From: Treponema sp.
Lineage (GTDB): Bacteria; Spirochaetota; Spirochaetia; Treponematales; Treponemataceae
Reading direction: 5' to 3'
Length of the DNA stretch: 64,000 nucleotides
NCBI GenBank assembly: GCA_016296575.1
Contig: JAEDJA010000008.1
Coordinates: 1 to 64,000 of the forward strand
The notes below the pieces were generated by a model. It saw nothing but the letters and a program-made list of their open reading frames with translations. It ran no database searches and was not told the origin of the DNA. The position numbers and the translations under genes are program-made. Shown in pieces: positions 43,634 through 52,821 of this stretch (position 1 is its first letter; every line of letters begins with the position of its first letter).

Positions 43634-43661
43634 AGTATATCAGATATTGGAAAAAAGTCAA
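43634..43661 (-). promoter_or_regulatory. Promoter of the EAL-domain gene
   Basis: On the minus strand TTGACT (43661-43656), 16-base spacer, TATACT (43639-43634). Expected start near 43627, a six-base leader without Shine-Dalgarno. It overlaps the region of the divergent aroB promoter. Confidence 0.5.
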
Positions 43662-43672
43662 AAAAACAGTAA

Positions 43673-43678
43673 TATAAA
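43673..43678 (+). promoter_or_regulatory. -10 element of aroB, predicted leaderless
   Basis: TATAAA ends six bases before the ATG at 43685, so the expected start is the A of ATG. No Shine-Dalgarno is present and the -35 box is weak (TTGGAA at 20 bases). Confidence 0.4.
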
Positions 43679-43684
43679 TATATC

Positions 43685-44806
43685 ATGAAATCAAAATCCT
43701 TCGAAATCAAATATCCTCAGATTAATTCAGGAGCTGGTATTTCTAACGTTTATATTAGTGATGATGCACCAGACTTCATCTCATATTTTTCAGCAGGTCA
43801 GCCAAGAAATGACAACACCCGTTATTTTTTTGTTACAGATGCAACTGTTGCCAGCCTTGACTGCATGAAGGAATTTACAGCTAGTTTTGATGATGGTGTT
43901 CTTGGCCAGGACCGACTTATAATTCTTGGATCAGGAGAAAAATACAAGACTATTGAGTCTGTTCTTGAGATTGTTAAAGCTGCAATTAATGAAAATTTTT
44001 CCCGAAATGACTGTTTTGTTGGAATTGGTGGTGGAGTTATCTGTGATATAACTGCCTTTGCTGCTTCCATTTTCAAACGTGGTGCTAGAGTAAAGCTTGT
44101 ACCTACAACGGTTCTTGCTATGGTAGATGCATCAATGGGTGGAAAAACAGGATGTGATTTTGATAATTACAAAAACATGATTGGAACCTTCTTCCCTGCA
44201 GAAGATATTCTTTGCTACACACAGTTTATTCCAAGCCTTCCAGAAAACCAGTTTAAGTCAGGCCTTGCAGAAGCATTTAAAACTGCCCTTCTTTTTGATA
44301 AAGAACTTTATGACTGGTTTAAAAATGAATCAGTTAAAATCAACAATCGTGATCCATCAACACTTGTTTCAATTATTTCCAAATGTATTTATGCAAAAGG
44401 AAAAGTTGTAGAGAATGATTTAACTGAACGCGGAGAACGTGCACTTTTGAATTTTGGACACACTTTTGCACATGCTTATGAATCCATTGTTGGACTTGGA
44501 GCTGTAGCTCATGGAGAAGCTGTAGCCTGGGGGATTGGCCGTGCATTAGCTCTTTGTGTACACAAGGACATCTGTTCTGCTGCTTATCGTGATGAAATTT
44601 TTGAAGTTATGGAAAAATACGGTTGGGATACAAACCCTATTCCATTTGCTGTTACCGGTGGTGGAATTGGTGAACGTTTCATTACAGCTATGCAAAAAGA
44701 CAAAAAGAACAAAACAAGTAAAATCCGTCTTATTCTTCAAAAAGGACTCTGTGATAATCTGATTCAGGAAGTTGAAGATGAAGACATTCTTTATATTCTG
44801 AAGTAA
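43685..44806 (+). CDS. aroB: 3-Dehydroquinate synthase family protein (AroB)
   Basis: A 373-residue NAD-dependent, metal-binding cyclase. NAD-site motif FVGIGGGVICDITAFAASIF; TTVLAMVDASMGGKTGCDF and NMIGTFF follow the family closely. The metal ligands are the glutamate in SGLAEAFKTALL and the histidines in NFGHTFAHAYE and VAHGEAVAWGI. AroB makes 3-dehydroquinate, the second step of the shikimate pathway. No other shikimate gene is in the window. Related sugar-phosphate cyclases (such as 2-deoxy-scyllo-inosose synthase) share these motifs, so the product is likely but not certain. Followed after 17 bases by a cysteine desulfurase. Confidence 0.85.
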   Translation: MKSKSFEIKYPQINSGAGISNVYISDDAPDFISYFSAGQPRNDNTRYFFVTDATVASLDCMKEFTASFDDGVLGQDRLIILGSGEKYKTIESVLEIVKAAINENFSRNDCFVGIGGGVICDITAFAASIFKRGARVKLVPTTVLAMVDASMGGKTGCDFDNYKNMIGTFFPAEDILCYTQFIPSLPENQFKSGLAEAFKTALLFDKELYDWFKNESVKINNRDPSTLVSIISKCIYAKGKVVENDLTERGERALLNFGHTFAHAYESIVGLGAVAHGEAVAWGIGRALALCVHKDICSAAYRDEIFEVMEKYGWDTNPIPFAVTGGGIGERFITAMQKDKKNKTSKIRLILQKGLCDNLIQEVEDEDILYILK

Positions 44807-44823
44807 ACAGGTAAAACAAGAAA

Positions 44824-45993
44824 ATGGACAAACCGCTGTATTTTGACTGGGCTGGAACTAGCCCTTCTGATGAAGAAATTTTACGTGAAAGCCTTGAAAT
44901 CAGCATGAAGTACTGGGGAAATCCTTCAAGTGTCCACAATCTTGGAAAAGAAGCCCGTTGTATTCTTGAAGAAGCCCGTGCTAAATGTGCCTCTGTTCTT
45001 GATGTAAAGCCTGAACAACTTTATTTTACCAGCGGTGGAACCGAAAGCGATCATATAATTCTTCTGTCTGTTGCCGCAAAGCCAGTTAAAGGAACTGTAC
45101 TTATTTCAAATATTGAGCACCCTGCCCTTAGGGAAATGGCTGACAGTCTGACAAAATGTGGTTTTCAGGTAAAAAGTCTTTTAGCAGATGAAAATGGAAT
45201 AATTACTCCGGAAACTGTTGTATCATCCCTTACAGACAATACCCTTCTTATCTGTATTATGGCAGTTAACAATGAAACTGGAGTAATCCAGCCATTAAAA
45301 GAAATCTCCAGCGCTGTAAAGGAAGCAACAAAAGGAAAACGTCGTCCTAAAATTCACGCTGACTGTGTTCAGGCATCAGGAAAGATTCCTCTTGAAATCA
45401 AAGACTGGGATATAGATAGTGCAGCTTTTTCCGCACACAAAATCTGTGGTCCACGGGGAATAGGACTGCTATACTTAAAAGATAAAGTAGAACCATTTTT
45501 AAAAGGCGGCGGACAGGAAAACGGTATTAGAAGCGGAACCGAAAATCTTTTTGGTGCAGTAGCCTTTTCAAAAGTACTAGAAAAATACCTGATTAGAAAA
45601 GAAAATGAAACAGCTGTGAACAAATTTGAAGAACAGAAAATTAATACTGCCTGGTTTATAAATGAGCTTTCAAAAATCAGCTGCTGTACGGTTCTTCCAA
45701 AAACAAGACTTTCTAACCAGGAAAAATTTTCGCCTTATGTAGTTCAGGCTGCATTCAATAATATCCCAGGCCAGGTAATGCTCAGAGCTTTAAATGCAAA
45801 AAACATCTGTATATCTACAGGAAGCGCCTGTTCTGCCAAAAAAGCAAATCGTCCGGTACTTGAAGCAATGCATATTGACTCAAAATTACGTGAAACCGCC
45901 GTTAGATTCAGTTTTGGACCGGGAACTACCCGTGAAGAAATGGAAACACTTGTTGAAGCTGTAAAAGAAGTGGCCGGCACTTTCAATAAGTAA
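44824..45993 (+). CDS. Cysteine desulfurase, NifS/IscS group I
   Basis: A 389-residue PLP enzyme. Start YFDWAGTSPSDEEIL replaces the usual YLDNAATTP. The PLP lysine is in FSAHKICGPRGIGLLYL, and the catalytic cysteine in the long flexible loop STGSACSAKKANRPVLEAM, which places it in group I rather than the SufS group. It would supply sulfur for tRNA thiolation or a second iron-sulfur route. No iscU, mnmA or thiI gene follows, and it is probably co-transcribed with aroB. No strong ribosome-binding site is seen. Confidence 0.88.
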   Translation: MDKPLYFDWAGTSPSDEEILRESLEISMKYWGNPSSVHNLGKEARCILEEARAKCASVLDVKPEQLYFTSGGTESDHIILLSVAAKPVKGTVLISNIEHPALREMADSLTKCGFQVKSLLADENGIITPETVVSSLTDNTLLICIMAVNNETGVIQPLKEISSAVKEATKGKRRPKIHADCVQASGKIPLEIKDWDIDSAAFSAHKICGPRGIGLLYLKDKVEPFLKGGGQENGIRSGTENLFGAVAFSKVLEKYLIRKENETAVNKFEEQKINTAWFINELSKISCCTVLPKTRLSNQEKFSPYVVQAAFNNIPGQVMLRALNAKNICISTGSACSAKKANRPVLEAMHIDSKLRETAVRFSFGPGTTREEMETLVEAVKEVAGTFNK

Positions 45994-46037
45994 CCAGCCA
46001 CTCCAACTTTTAAGATTTTCTATTCTAATTTATTTTT

Positions 46038-48116
46038 CTACTCTAGAGGAGCAAAATATCCACTTTCATCACGACCACTTCTGTTCAGAAGGTAAACTTC
46101 TGCCTCTACAGGAAGATAAGCTTCACCAAAATTGGTCTTAAGATTTGAAGTATAAGTAAGCTGATAAATTCCAGAAGGATTATCAATAATATCCACAATT
46201 ACCGAAGAAAGGCCCTGAGGACGGTAAACGTAATAAAGTTCTCCCTGGGTATTTTCAATAAGGTAATTAAGTTCATTGTCAACAGCTTTCTGACTTAACT
46301 GAACAACACTTAAACCGATTGAATTATTGTTAAGATAAGCTGCTGTTTCAGACAAACTGTAATGTTCAAAAGCACCCGGTGTAACAGATCCATTGGTGAT
46401 ATATATAATGGAACGCTTCTTTGCACTATTAATTAGATCATTGGCAGACAGTCTCATGGCAAGGTCCAGAGGAACGTAGGTGCTGTATTTTGTTTTTAAT
46501 GCTTTTTCCGTAAAGTTGGAATTATTCTGAGCAGATCCTGAGTATTCAGTAACTGGAACATTACCTGCACTTACAATTCGCACGGTTCCATTTGCCATAC
46601 TGCTGCAGATTTCACGTACAGCAAGATCAATCTGTTCACCGTAAAGTTCACAATCTACATTGCGGTCGATTACAAAGGTAATATCAGCATAATCATTATT
46701 AGATGCAGCACCGATGAATTTCAGATTTGAAACCGGATTCTTATTTTCAGTCACAAAGAAATTCTCTTCAAGAAGACCAACTACAGGATTTCTACGGCGA
46801 TTTTCTACACGAAGTTCAAGGGTAACCTGAGGAAAATTATCTGCATTTACTGATTCAACCTGAACAAACATACCACCTACAAGTTCTGAAATTTCAGACA
46901 TAATGTAGATTTCACTGGCTTTGTAATCACATACAACCAGATTTCCATTTAAATCAGGAACGGCCTGTGTACATCTTGAAGGAGCATTTCCTGTTCCAGC
47001 AATTTCTGACAAGCTTCCAGTTTCCATATCAATTCGGAAAATCTTGTTGGAATCACAAAGAACAAGTGCATCATTCCAGATTTTAAGACCTTCAGGCTTT
47101 TTGAAGGTATTCTGCTTTACAAGGTCACGAATATAGTTTCCAGATTTATCAAATTCAACAATATTTCCAGTCTGGTCATCTGCAACATAAATAACATCAT
47201 TGTAAATAGCAATTCCAGTTGGTCCTTTTAGACCTTTGAAAGCTCCCTCTTTTTTTCCAAAAGTAAAAAGTGCATTTCCTTCAAAATCAAAAACAACCAC
47301 CCGCCGGTTTCCATAATCTGTTACAAAAATGTTTTCATTACTGTCTGTGGCAAGATACTGAGGTCCAACAAACTGTCCGTTTCCCCGCCCTCGTTCACCA
47401 ATGTATTTTTCAAAATGACCGTTTTTATCAAGAAGTGCAAGTCTGTCACCAAGACTTTCGGAAACAAGAATCTTTCCACCACTAAGACGAAGAAGATCAA
47501 AAGGTCTGTCAAAACCATTAACAGGACCTGTAACTCGGCTGGAAATAAAACCATTCTGATTTATCAGGAAAAGCTCATTGGAGCCAGTGGAAACAACCCA
47601 GTAAGTTCCATCAGAATTTGGAAGAATGGCTGTAGGACCGGCAAAAATAAAATTACCGTCATAATTTCCCGAGAAAGATCCAGCTTCAGAAAGCTTTGCA
47701 TCAGCAGAAACATCGGTTGCTCGTCGATTCTGAACAATTTCTATCTTATTGGCAAGAAGAAGACCACCATAACCGTTTTCAAGAGCATTATTCCAGTAGG
47801 AAAGAGAAAGTCCTTCAAGCCCAGATTTATAATTTGCCTTACCAAGCCAGTCCAAAATCAAATTGTCATTTGGAAGATAAGAAAGTGCCTTTTCAAACTG
47901 AAGAACAGCTTCATTGTAGGCCCCTCTATAATAGGACTGAACACCACGCCGGAATTCCTGGGCGGCCATTCCTTCATCACTGGTCCTGATTCTGTCAACG
48001 GAAGCTTTCATACCTGCATTGGCATTTTCAGTAAGCGTCTGGGCAAAAACAAAACCAGAAAAGATTACAGAGAAAACTAGAACAGCTATTTTCTTAGCAG
48101 AAAGGTTTAATTTCAT
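46038..48116 (-). CDS. Secreted TPR - NHL beta-propeller - VWA-like protein
   Basis: A 692-residue exported protein (signal peptide about 1-26, IAVLVFSVIFSGFVFAQ). A TPR pair follows (residues 50-115, RRGVQSYYRGAYNEAVLQFE). Residues 150-410 carry NHL repeats, for example GQFVGPQYLATDSNENIFV and GPTGIAIYNDVIYVADDQTG, expected to form a six-bladed propeller. The C-terminal 250 residues resemble a VWA domain: ADITFVIDRNVDCELYGEQ and KKRSIIYITNGSV, although the MIDAS D-x-S-x-S is degraded (D-R-N-V-D). Such proteins usually mediate periplasmic or surface protein contacts. ATG overlaps the stop of the TPR gene upstream. Confidence 0.75.
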   Translation of the reverse strand: MKLNLSAKKIAVLVFSVIFSGFVFAQTLTENANAGMKASVDRIRTSDEGMAAQEFRRGVQSYYRGAYNEAVLQFEKALSYLPNDNLILDWLGKANYKSGLEGLSLSYWNNALENGYGGLLLANKIEIVQNRRATDVSADAKLSEAGSFSGNYDGNFIFAGPTAILPNSDGTYWVVSTGSNELFLINQNGFISSRVTGPVNGFDRPFDLLRLSGGKILVSESLGDRLALLDKNGHFEKYIGERGRGNGQFVGPQYLATDSNENIFVTDYGNRRVVVFDFEGNALFTFGKKEGAFKGLKGPTGIAIYNDVIYVADDQTGNIVEFDKSGNYIRDLVKQNTFKKPEGLKIWNDALVLCDSNKIFRIDMETGSLSEIAGTGNAPSRCTQAVPDLNGNLVVCDYKASEIYIMSEISELVGGMFVQVESVNADNFPQVTLELRVENRRRNPVVGLLEENFFVTENKNPVSNLKFIGAASNNDYADITFVIDRNVDCELYGEQIDLAVREICSSMANGTVRIVSAGNVPVTEYSGSAQNNSNFTEKALKTKYSTYVPLDLAMRLSANDLINSAKKRSIIYITNGSVTPGAFEHYSLSETAAYLNNNSIGLSVVQLSQKAVDNELNYLIENTQGELYYVYRPQGLSSVIVDIIDNPSGIYQLTYTSNLKTNFGEAYLPVEAEVYLLNRSGRDESGYFAPLE

Positions 48117-48805
48117 TATTTTCCACCTTTTTGAACGGCAAGACGGATATGTTCTGCAATTTCAGCATTTTCTTTATCAAGATTTTCTGCCATTTCAAGA
48201 TATTTAATTGCATCTCCATAAAGCCCAAGTTTATAATAAACCCAGCCTAGTGAATCCAGGCAGGCCGCACTATTTGGGGAAGATTCAACAGCTTTTTTGC
48301 AAAGGCTCAGAGCTTTTGTAAGATCCTTGTCAGAACATGCAAGCACATAGCCCATTCCATTAAGGGAAGTTACATTTTCTGGATCTGCCTTAAGCGATTT
48401 TTCATAATATGAAAGACATTTCTCGGTATCTTTCTGTTCCCATGCAACAAAAGCAATGGCTGCGTAAACTGAGGGAGTCATATAACCGGTCTCAAGCAAT
48501 TTGTTCAATTCAAAATCAGCTAGCCGACGTCGGCCGGAAACAGCATAAATAACGGCAAGAAGAAAACGGCACTGAAGCACCCTTTCTATCTGACCACCTG
48601 AAGTAACAACTGTTTCCAGATACAAAAGTGCATCTTCATATTTCTGAAGCTTTGCGTAACAAAGACCAAGGTAATATGCAGTTTCCATTGGATCGGCACC
48701 ACTATCTGCAGGAAGTGAAAGGAAAAAGTTTAATGCTTTCTTAAAAGCTTTTTTATTGTAAAAATTAATGCCTTCTGAAAGAATCTGATTCTGTTTATTC
48801 TCCAT
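48116..48805 (-). CDS. TPR-repeat protein, cytosolic
   Basis: A 229-residue protein made of five or six tetratricopeptide repeats, such as AYYLGLCYAKLQKYEDALLY, CLSYYEKSLKADPENVTSL and GLYGDAIKYLEMAENLDKEN. There is no signal peptide, so it should stay in the cytosol unless exported otherwise. It has a strong ribosome-binding site (AAAGGAGG) and overlaps the secreted TPR/NHL gene by one base, implying linked function. TPR proteins are adaptors; no partner can be named. Confidence 0.8.
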   Translation of the reverse strand: MENKQNQILSEGINFYNKKAFKKALNFFLSLPADSGADPMETAYYLGLCYAKLQKYEDALLYLETVVTSGGQIERVLQCRFLLAVIYAVSGRRRLADFELNKLLETGYMTPSVYAAIAFVAWEQKDTEKCLSYYEKSLKADPENVTSLNGMGYVLACSDKDLTKALSLCKKAVESSPNSAACLDSLGWVYYKLGLYGDAIKYLEMAENLDKENAEIAEHIRLAVQKGGK

Positions 48806-48861
48806 TTTTTATCCTCCTTTTTTAGTTTCAAACACAAATAGTGCCTTATGGTTACATTATA

Positions 48862-49629
48862 TTAAAACTCAAAGCCTATATTCTTATTGATAGGAATGCA
48901 GTTTTCTTCAGCCAGAATCTTTGCCACAGAAACAGAATGTTTTTCTGTAATGGCATAATCGCTTTTAGAACCGCCTAAAGTAGTACTTCCTCCAGGAAGG
49001 AAATGTGTACTAAAGATACCTTCTTTTACAGCGTTTAATTCCACACGGTCTCTATAAGATCTTTGAGCTACCTCTTCTACAAATTCAACTGCTGTAATTT
49101 TATCTCCAGAATATCCGTTTACATTTACATAAGCATAAGGAAAACTTACATCGCAAAGAGAAACAAGCTTTTCCAGATTTCGGGCAATAAACTCTGCCAT
49201 ATTATCAAAGGAATAATCATCTTCCGATGCCGAAAACCCCTTTTCGTGTTCAAGACTTACTGCAACAGAAGGAATTTCATACATAACTCCCTGACGGGCT
49301 GCAGCACAGGTTCCTGAATATACAATATCTGATCCAAGATTTGCACCTTTGTTTATACCAGAAATGATGCAATCAGGCTTAACAGGAAGAAAATCACTTC
49401 TAACTCCAACAGCAACACAATCTACAGGATAACCAGAACAGGACCATTCATTAAAATCCCTTTTGATAACCTCAAGAGAGTCTTTCATATTAATATGATG
49501 AGAAACAGCTGATCGATTGGAAGCCGGTGCAATCAGATAGACAGTGTGTCCCTTTTTTACCAGAGCATTTTTTAAAGCCTGAATACCTTTTGCTTTGTAA
49601 CCGTCATCATTTGTAAGCAGAATATTCAT
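48862..49629 (-). CDS. surE: SurE, 5'-nucleotidase (stationary-phase survival protein)
   Basis: A 255-residue SurE. The metal-binding aspartates are in ILLTNDDGYKAKGI, with S/N ligands in PASNRSAVSHHINM and SGINKGANLGSDIVYSGT. SurE dephosphorylates nucleoside 5'- and 3'-monophosphates and short polyphosphates. Normal length. It begins six bases after the GHMP kinase stop with AAGG upstream, so it is the second gene of this operon. It may act with the pyrimidine phosphorylase encoded on the other strand, but no direct link is visible. Confidence 0.95.
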   Translation of the reverse strand: MNILLTNDDGYKAKGIQALKNALVKKGHTVYLIAPASNRSAVSHHINMKDSLEVIKRDFNEWSCSGYPVDCVAVGVRSDFLPVKPDCIISGINKGANLGSDIVYSGTCAAARQGVMYEIPSVAVSLEHEKGFSASEDDYSFDNMAEFIARNLEKLVSLCDVSFPYAYVNVNGYSGDKITAVEFVEEVAQRSYRDRVELNAVKEGIFSTHFLPGGSTTLGGSKSDYAITEKHSVSVAKILAEENCIPINKNIGFEF

Positions 49630-49635
49630 AAAACC

Positions 49636-50817
49636 TTAATCCACCAAAAGAGATGCGCCATCAACAGGATTTACAATGTAACAGTCAGTCTTAAATCCAA
49701 AAATCTTTTCGAATTCATGAAGTTTTTCTGTAAATTTTTCAATATCACTATCGCGAAGAACAGCATAAAGACATCGTCCAAAGCCTTTTCCCGTTATTCT
49801 ACCGCAGGAAACTGGATTTCTTAACATATCAAGCATAGGTTCAATTTCATTTACCCGTTTCAAAAGCCAGTCAATTTCAGGACAGGAAATTTCATAAAGA
49901 TCACGCATATCTTCATGACTGTGATTTACAGATCGTGCAAATTTAAAGAAATCATTTTTCTGAAGACCATCCACAGCATCCTGAAGATCGTTATGTTCAT
50001 TCATAATACAAATCAATTTACGGCGATGAGCTTCATCCATAATTGAAAGCTGTTCATTAATATCCGTAACATTTTTTATGTAATGCCATCCACCGTAATC
50101 AGTTGGTTTACGTTCACGAAGATCTCCAAGAACCAATGCATACTGAGGTTCAAAAAGTGATTCTTCATTCCAAACTGCGTAACGAGGAACATGAGTATCA
50201 ACTATAAGAACTTTTTTATCTTCAAAACTGAAAGGAACATAATCCCATGTATTTTTTTGATGATCTGTTACAATGAGACTGTCTTTTTTTGAGAACATGG
50301 CAGAAAAATTGTCAGCGATATAATTATTCTGCTGCATGAAACGTCGATTACCGCGTTCAAGCACTTGTAAAAGCTCAGCATCGGAAAGTGTAAGATTAAA
50401 AAGCTTGCGGATTGCAATGGCGAAGGCAGTCTTTATAGCAGTAGTAATTCCAAAACCGGCAGATGGCAGTACATCAGAATAGACTGTTACATCCATTCCT
50501 CCAAGGTTAAATCCACCAGAAGTAAAACCGTAAATTACAGACTTAAGAAAGTTAGCCCACTTGTCTTCTTTTTTATATTTAAGTGATGATAGATTGGATT
50601 TCTTTTTATCATTTATCTGATGAAAATAGAAATTAGCGGTATTGTCGTCACGTTTAGACACACCGATATAGACGTAAATGTCTACCGCCATAGATAAAGT
50701 CTTGTCTTTGAAAAACCAGGAATGTTCACCGATAAGATGGAAACGTCCTGGTGCCTTTGCAGACACTTCGGGCAGTTTTTCCCACGCAGTCAGATGCGCG
50801 TCATTCAGTAGTTTCAT
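49636..50817 (-). CDS. GHMP kinase, galactokinase-like with altered sugar motif
   Basis: A 393-residue member of the galactokinase branch of GHMP kinases. The signature APGRFHLIGEH (22-32) is intact apart from F26/H27, but the next residues, S33-W34-F35, replace the T-D-Y of galactokinases, losing the aspartate that contacts the sugar. The ATP loop, normally GLSSSAA, reads G121-F-G-I-T-T-A127. The catalytic aspartate seems kept as D169 (IADN for IMDQ), and the C-terminal motif is TGKGFGRC instead of TGAGFGG. A kinase is likely, but galactose as substrate is not assured. First gene of the operon with surE; divergent from lnt. Confidence 0.7.
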   Translation of the reverse strand: MKLLNDAHLTAWEKLPEVSAKAPGRFHLIGEHSWFFKDKTLSMAVDIYVYIGVSKRDDNTANFYFHQINDKKKSNLSSLKYKKEDKWANFLKSVIYGFTSGGFNLGGMDVTVYSDVLPSAGFGITTAIKTAFAIAIRKLFNLTLSDAELLQVLERGNRRFMQQNNYIADNFSAMFSKKDSLIVTDHQKNTWDYVPFSFEDKKVLIVDTHVPRYAVWNEESLFEPQYALVLGDLRERKPTDYGGWHYIKNVTDINEQLSIMDEAHRRKLICIMNEHNDLQDAVDGLQKNDFFKFARSVNHSHEDMRDLYEISCPEIDWLLKRVNEIEPMLDMLRNPVSCGRITGKGFGRCLYAVLRDSDIEKFTEKLHEFEKIFGFKTDCYIVNPVDGASLLVD

Positions 50818-50911
50818 AGAAGCAGATATTCCCCTCTTTATTGCTTTTTTTACTTGTGCAGATCGCTGTTTTTTTCGATAATATATTATATATCTCTAAT
50901 ATTATAATATT

Positions 50912-52741
50912 ATGAAAGCGATTTTACAAGTTTTTTTATCAGTTTTTTCAGGCGTGCTTTTAGCCTTAGCAATCCCAAACGAATTGTATTTGATGGGGTC
51001 CCCTTTTTACACACTGATAGCTATCATTCCATTTTATCTTGCCATAAAAGACTGTAAATCCTTCCGTTTTTCATTTGTTCTTTCTTTCATTCAGACCATT
51101 ACGGTTCATCTTTGTTCCAGTTTCTGGCTGGGTTATTTCAAAGATTTTGCAGCCCTTACACTTGGAGCTTCTGCCTTTGGAACAGGAATGATTGGTGGAA
51201 TTTTTGGAATATTTTTTCATTTCCCATATTATTCTGAATCAAAAAGAAACAGACTTAATCTATTTTCATTAAAAGAAAACAACACTCCTGCATTCAGAAT
51301 ATTCTGGTTCTCCTTTATTTATGTACTATACGAATGGTTCAAATCAACAGGTTTCCTTGGTTATCCATGGGGAACAGTTTCTACTGCCGTTTACCGATGG
51401 CAGCTGCTTATCCAGATTGCAGCAATTACAGGTACTTATGGAGTAACATTCATTCTGGTATTTTTCAATGCTCTTATTGCAGAAGGATTTTCACTTTACG
51501 ATACACTGATCATTACTGACAACAAACCGGCTTACCGCATTAAACTCTCATATACAGCAGTAGCTAAAACCTGGGCAGTTTCAATGGGACTTATCCTTAT
51601 TTACGGTGCAGTATCTTATTCACTACCCCGTAACCCCGAAAAATATCTGGATACAATTATTGTTCAGCAGAATTCAGACCCATGGAAAAATGCAATCGAT
51701 ACAACAAACATTGAAAACTCAATGAAAGAAACAGAAAAAGTACTTTCCATGCTTCAGGATAGAGATAAAAAACCAGACCTTATTGTATGGAGCGAAGGTG
51801 TACTTAACAGACCTTTCCCTCATAACCAGTGGTACTATGAAAACAGACCTGAAAACAAACCACTGATTGATTTTATCAAAGACAACAATATTCCCTTTCT
51901 TGTAGGTGGAGTGTGGCAAACACGTGTTTCCGACACAAAAATCAATCTATATAATTCCACACTTATGTTTGATGGAAATGGTAATCTCAGAGGTCATTAT
52001 CCTAAAAATCATCTTGTTCCATTTGCAGAAGCAATTCCTTTCTCAAAAATCAAATGGATTCATGACATTATTTTCAAGATTACAAAAATTTCTGCAGGCT
52101 GGACTCCAGGTGATCAATATGTATTTTTCCAGATTCCTGCTTCCTGGTCAGAATATCACAAGGAAGGTGAAGCTAAAACCATCAGCCTTGCAAAATCATA
52201 TGGGGAACAAATAATAGAAGAAAACGCACAGCCAACTGTTACAATCAGCACTCCAATCTGCTATGACGATGCATTCCCAGATGTATGCCGGCCTTTGTGG
52301 AAATATGGAACTGAAGTATTTATGAATCTTACTGATGATTCATGGAGCTTAAAAAAATCCAGCGAATTCCAGCATTTCTGTGTTGCCGCATATCGTGCCA
52401 TTGAATACCGCACTACCCTTGTAAGATCTACAAATGCAGGCTATTCAGTTGTTGTTGATCCAGCTGGTCGAATCTTATATGACATGCCTCTGTTTGAACA
52501 GACTTCCATGGAATGCCAGGTTCCAGTTTACAAGCGAGTTACTACAACTTATGCCCTTCTTGGTAACTGGTTTCCATGCCTTCTTCTTTTCTTATGTCTT
52601 CTTTCGATTCTTTATGAAATCCTTATTTTCCAGAAAAGTGATTATATTCCATCTGAGCGGATTATAAAGAAAGGAAAAAAACACAAGAAAGCTTCAAAAA
52701 AAGATGGAAAAAAACACAAGAAACATCATAAAACAAAATGA
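50912..52741 (+). CDS. lnt: Apolipoprotein N-acyltransferase (Lnt)
   Basis: A 609-residue membrane enzyme that adds the third acyl chain to lipoproteins. About seven hydrophobic segments lie in the N-terminal 240 residues and near 560-580; the nitrilase-type domain between them has the catalytic triad E295 (IVWSEGVLN), K365 (HYPKNHLVPFAE) and C450 (STPICYDDAFP). The C-terminal 25 residues are almost only lysine and histidine (for example KKHKKASKKDGKKHKKHH), an unusual cytosolic tail. Length exceeds E. coli Lnt by about 100 residues, partly from extra loops. No Shine-Dalgarno precedes the ATG; TATTAT (50900-50905) ends six bases before it. Confidence 0.93.
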   Translation: MKAILQVFLSVFSGVLLALAIPNELYLMGSPFYTLIAIIPFYLAIKDCKSFRFSFVLSFIQTITVHLCSSFWLGYFKDFAALTLGASAFGTGMIGGIFGIFFHFPYYSESKRNRLNLFSLKENNTPAFRIFWFSFIYVLYEWFKSTGFLGYPWGTVSTAVYRWQLLIQIAAITGTYGVTFILVFFNALIAEGFSLYDTLIITDNKPAYRIKLSYTAVAKTWAVSMGLILIYGAVSYSLPRNPEKYLDTIIVQQNSDPWKNAIDTTNIENSMKETEKVLSMLQDRDKKPDLIVWSEGVLNRPFPHNQWYYENRPENKPLIDFIKDNNIPFLVGGVWQTRVSDTKINLYNSTLMFDGNGNLRGHYPKNHLVPFAEAIPFSKIKWIHDIIFKITKISAGWTPGDQYVFFQIPASWSEYHKEGEAKTISLAKSYGEQIIEENAQPTVTISTPICYDDAFPDVCRPLWKYGTEVFMNLTDDSWSLKKSSEFQHFCVAAYRAIEYRTTLVRSTNAGYSVVVDPAGRILYDMPLFEQTSMECQVPVYKRVTTTYALLGNWFPCLLLFLCLLSILYEILIFQKSDYIPSERIIKKGKKHKKASKKDGKKHKKHHKTK

Positions 52742-52786
52742 TAATTTTTCCTACAAAATGAACCCTACCATAGGATCCGTTTTTCA

Positions 52787-52815
52787 TTGACCCAAGGCCA
52801 CTACGAGTCTATAAT
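52787..52815 (+). promoter_or_regulatory. Near-consensus promoter placed for leaderless mRNA
   Basis: TTGACC (52787-52792), exactly 17 bases, TATAAT (52810-52815). The expected transcription start is 52822, the A of the kinase ATG. No Shine-Dalgarno lies between promoter and gene. Confidence 0.65.
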
Positions 52816-52821
52816 TTGATT

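Noticed and set aside
47415..48080. 221-codon open frame on the plus strand
   Set aside because: It is antisense to the secreted TPR/NHL gene, whose protein has clear repeats and a signal peptide. The antisense product is lysine- and isoleucine-rich without any recognisable motif.
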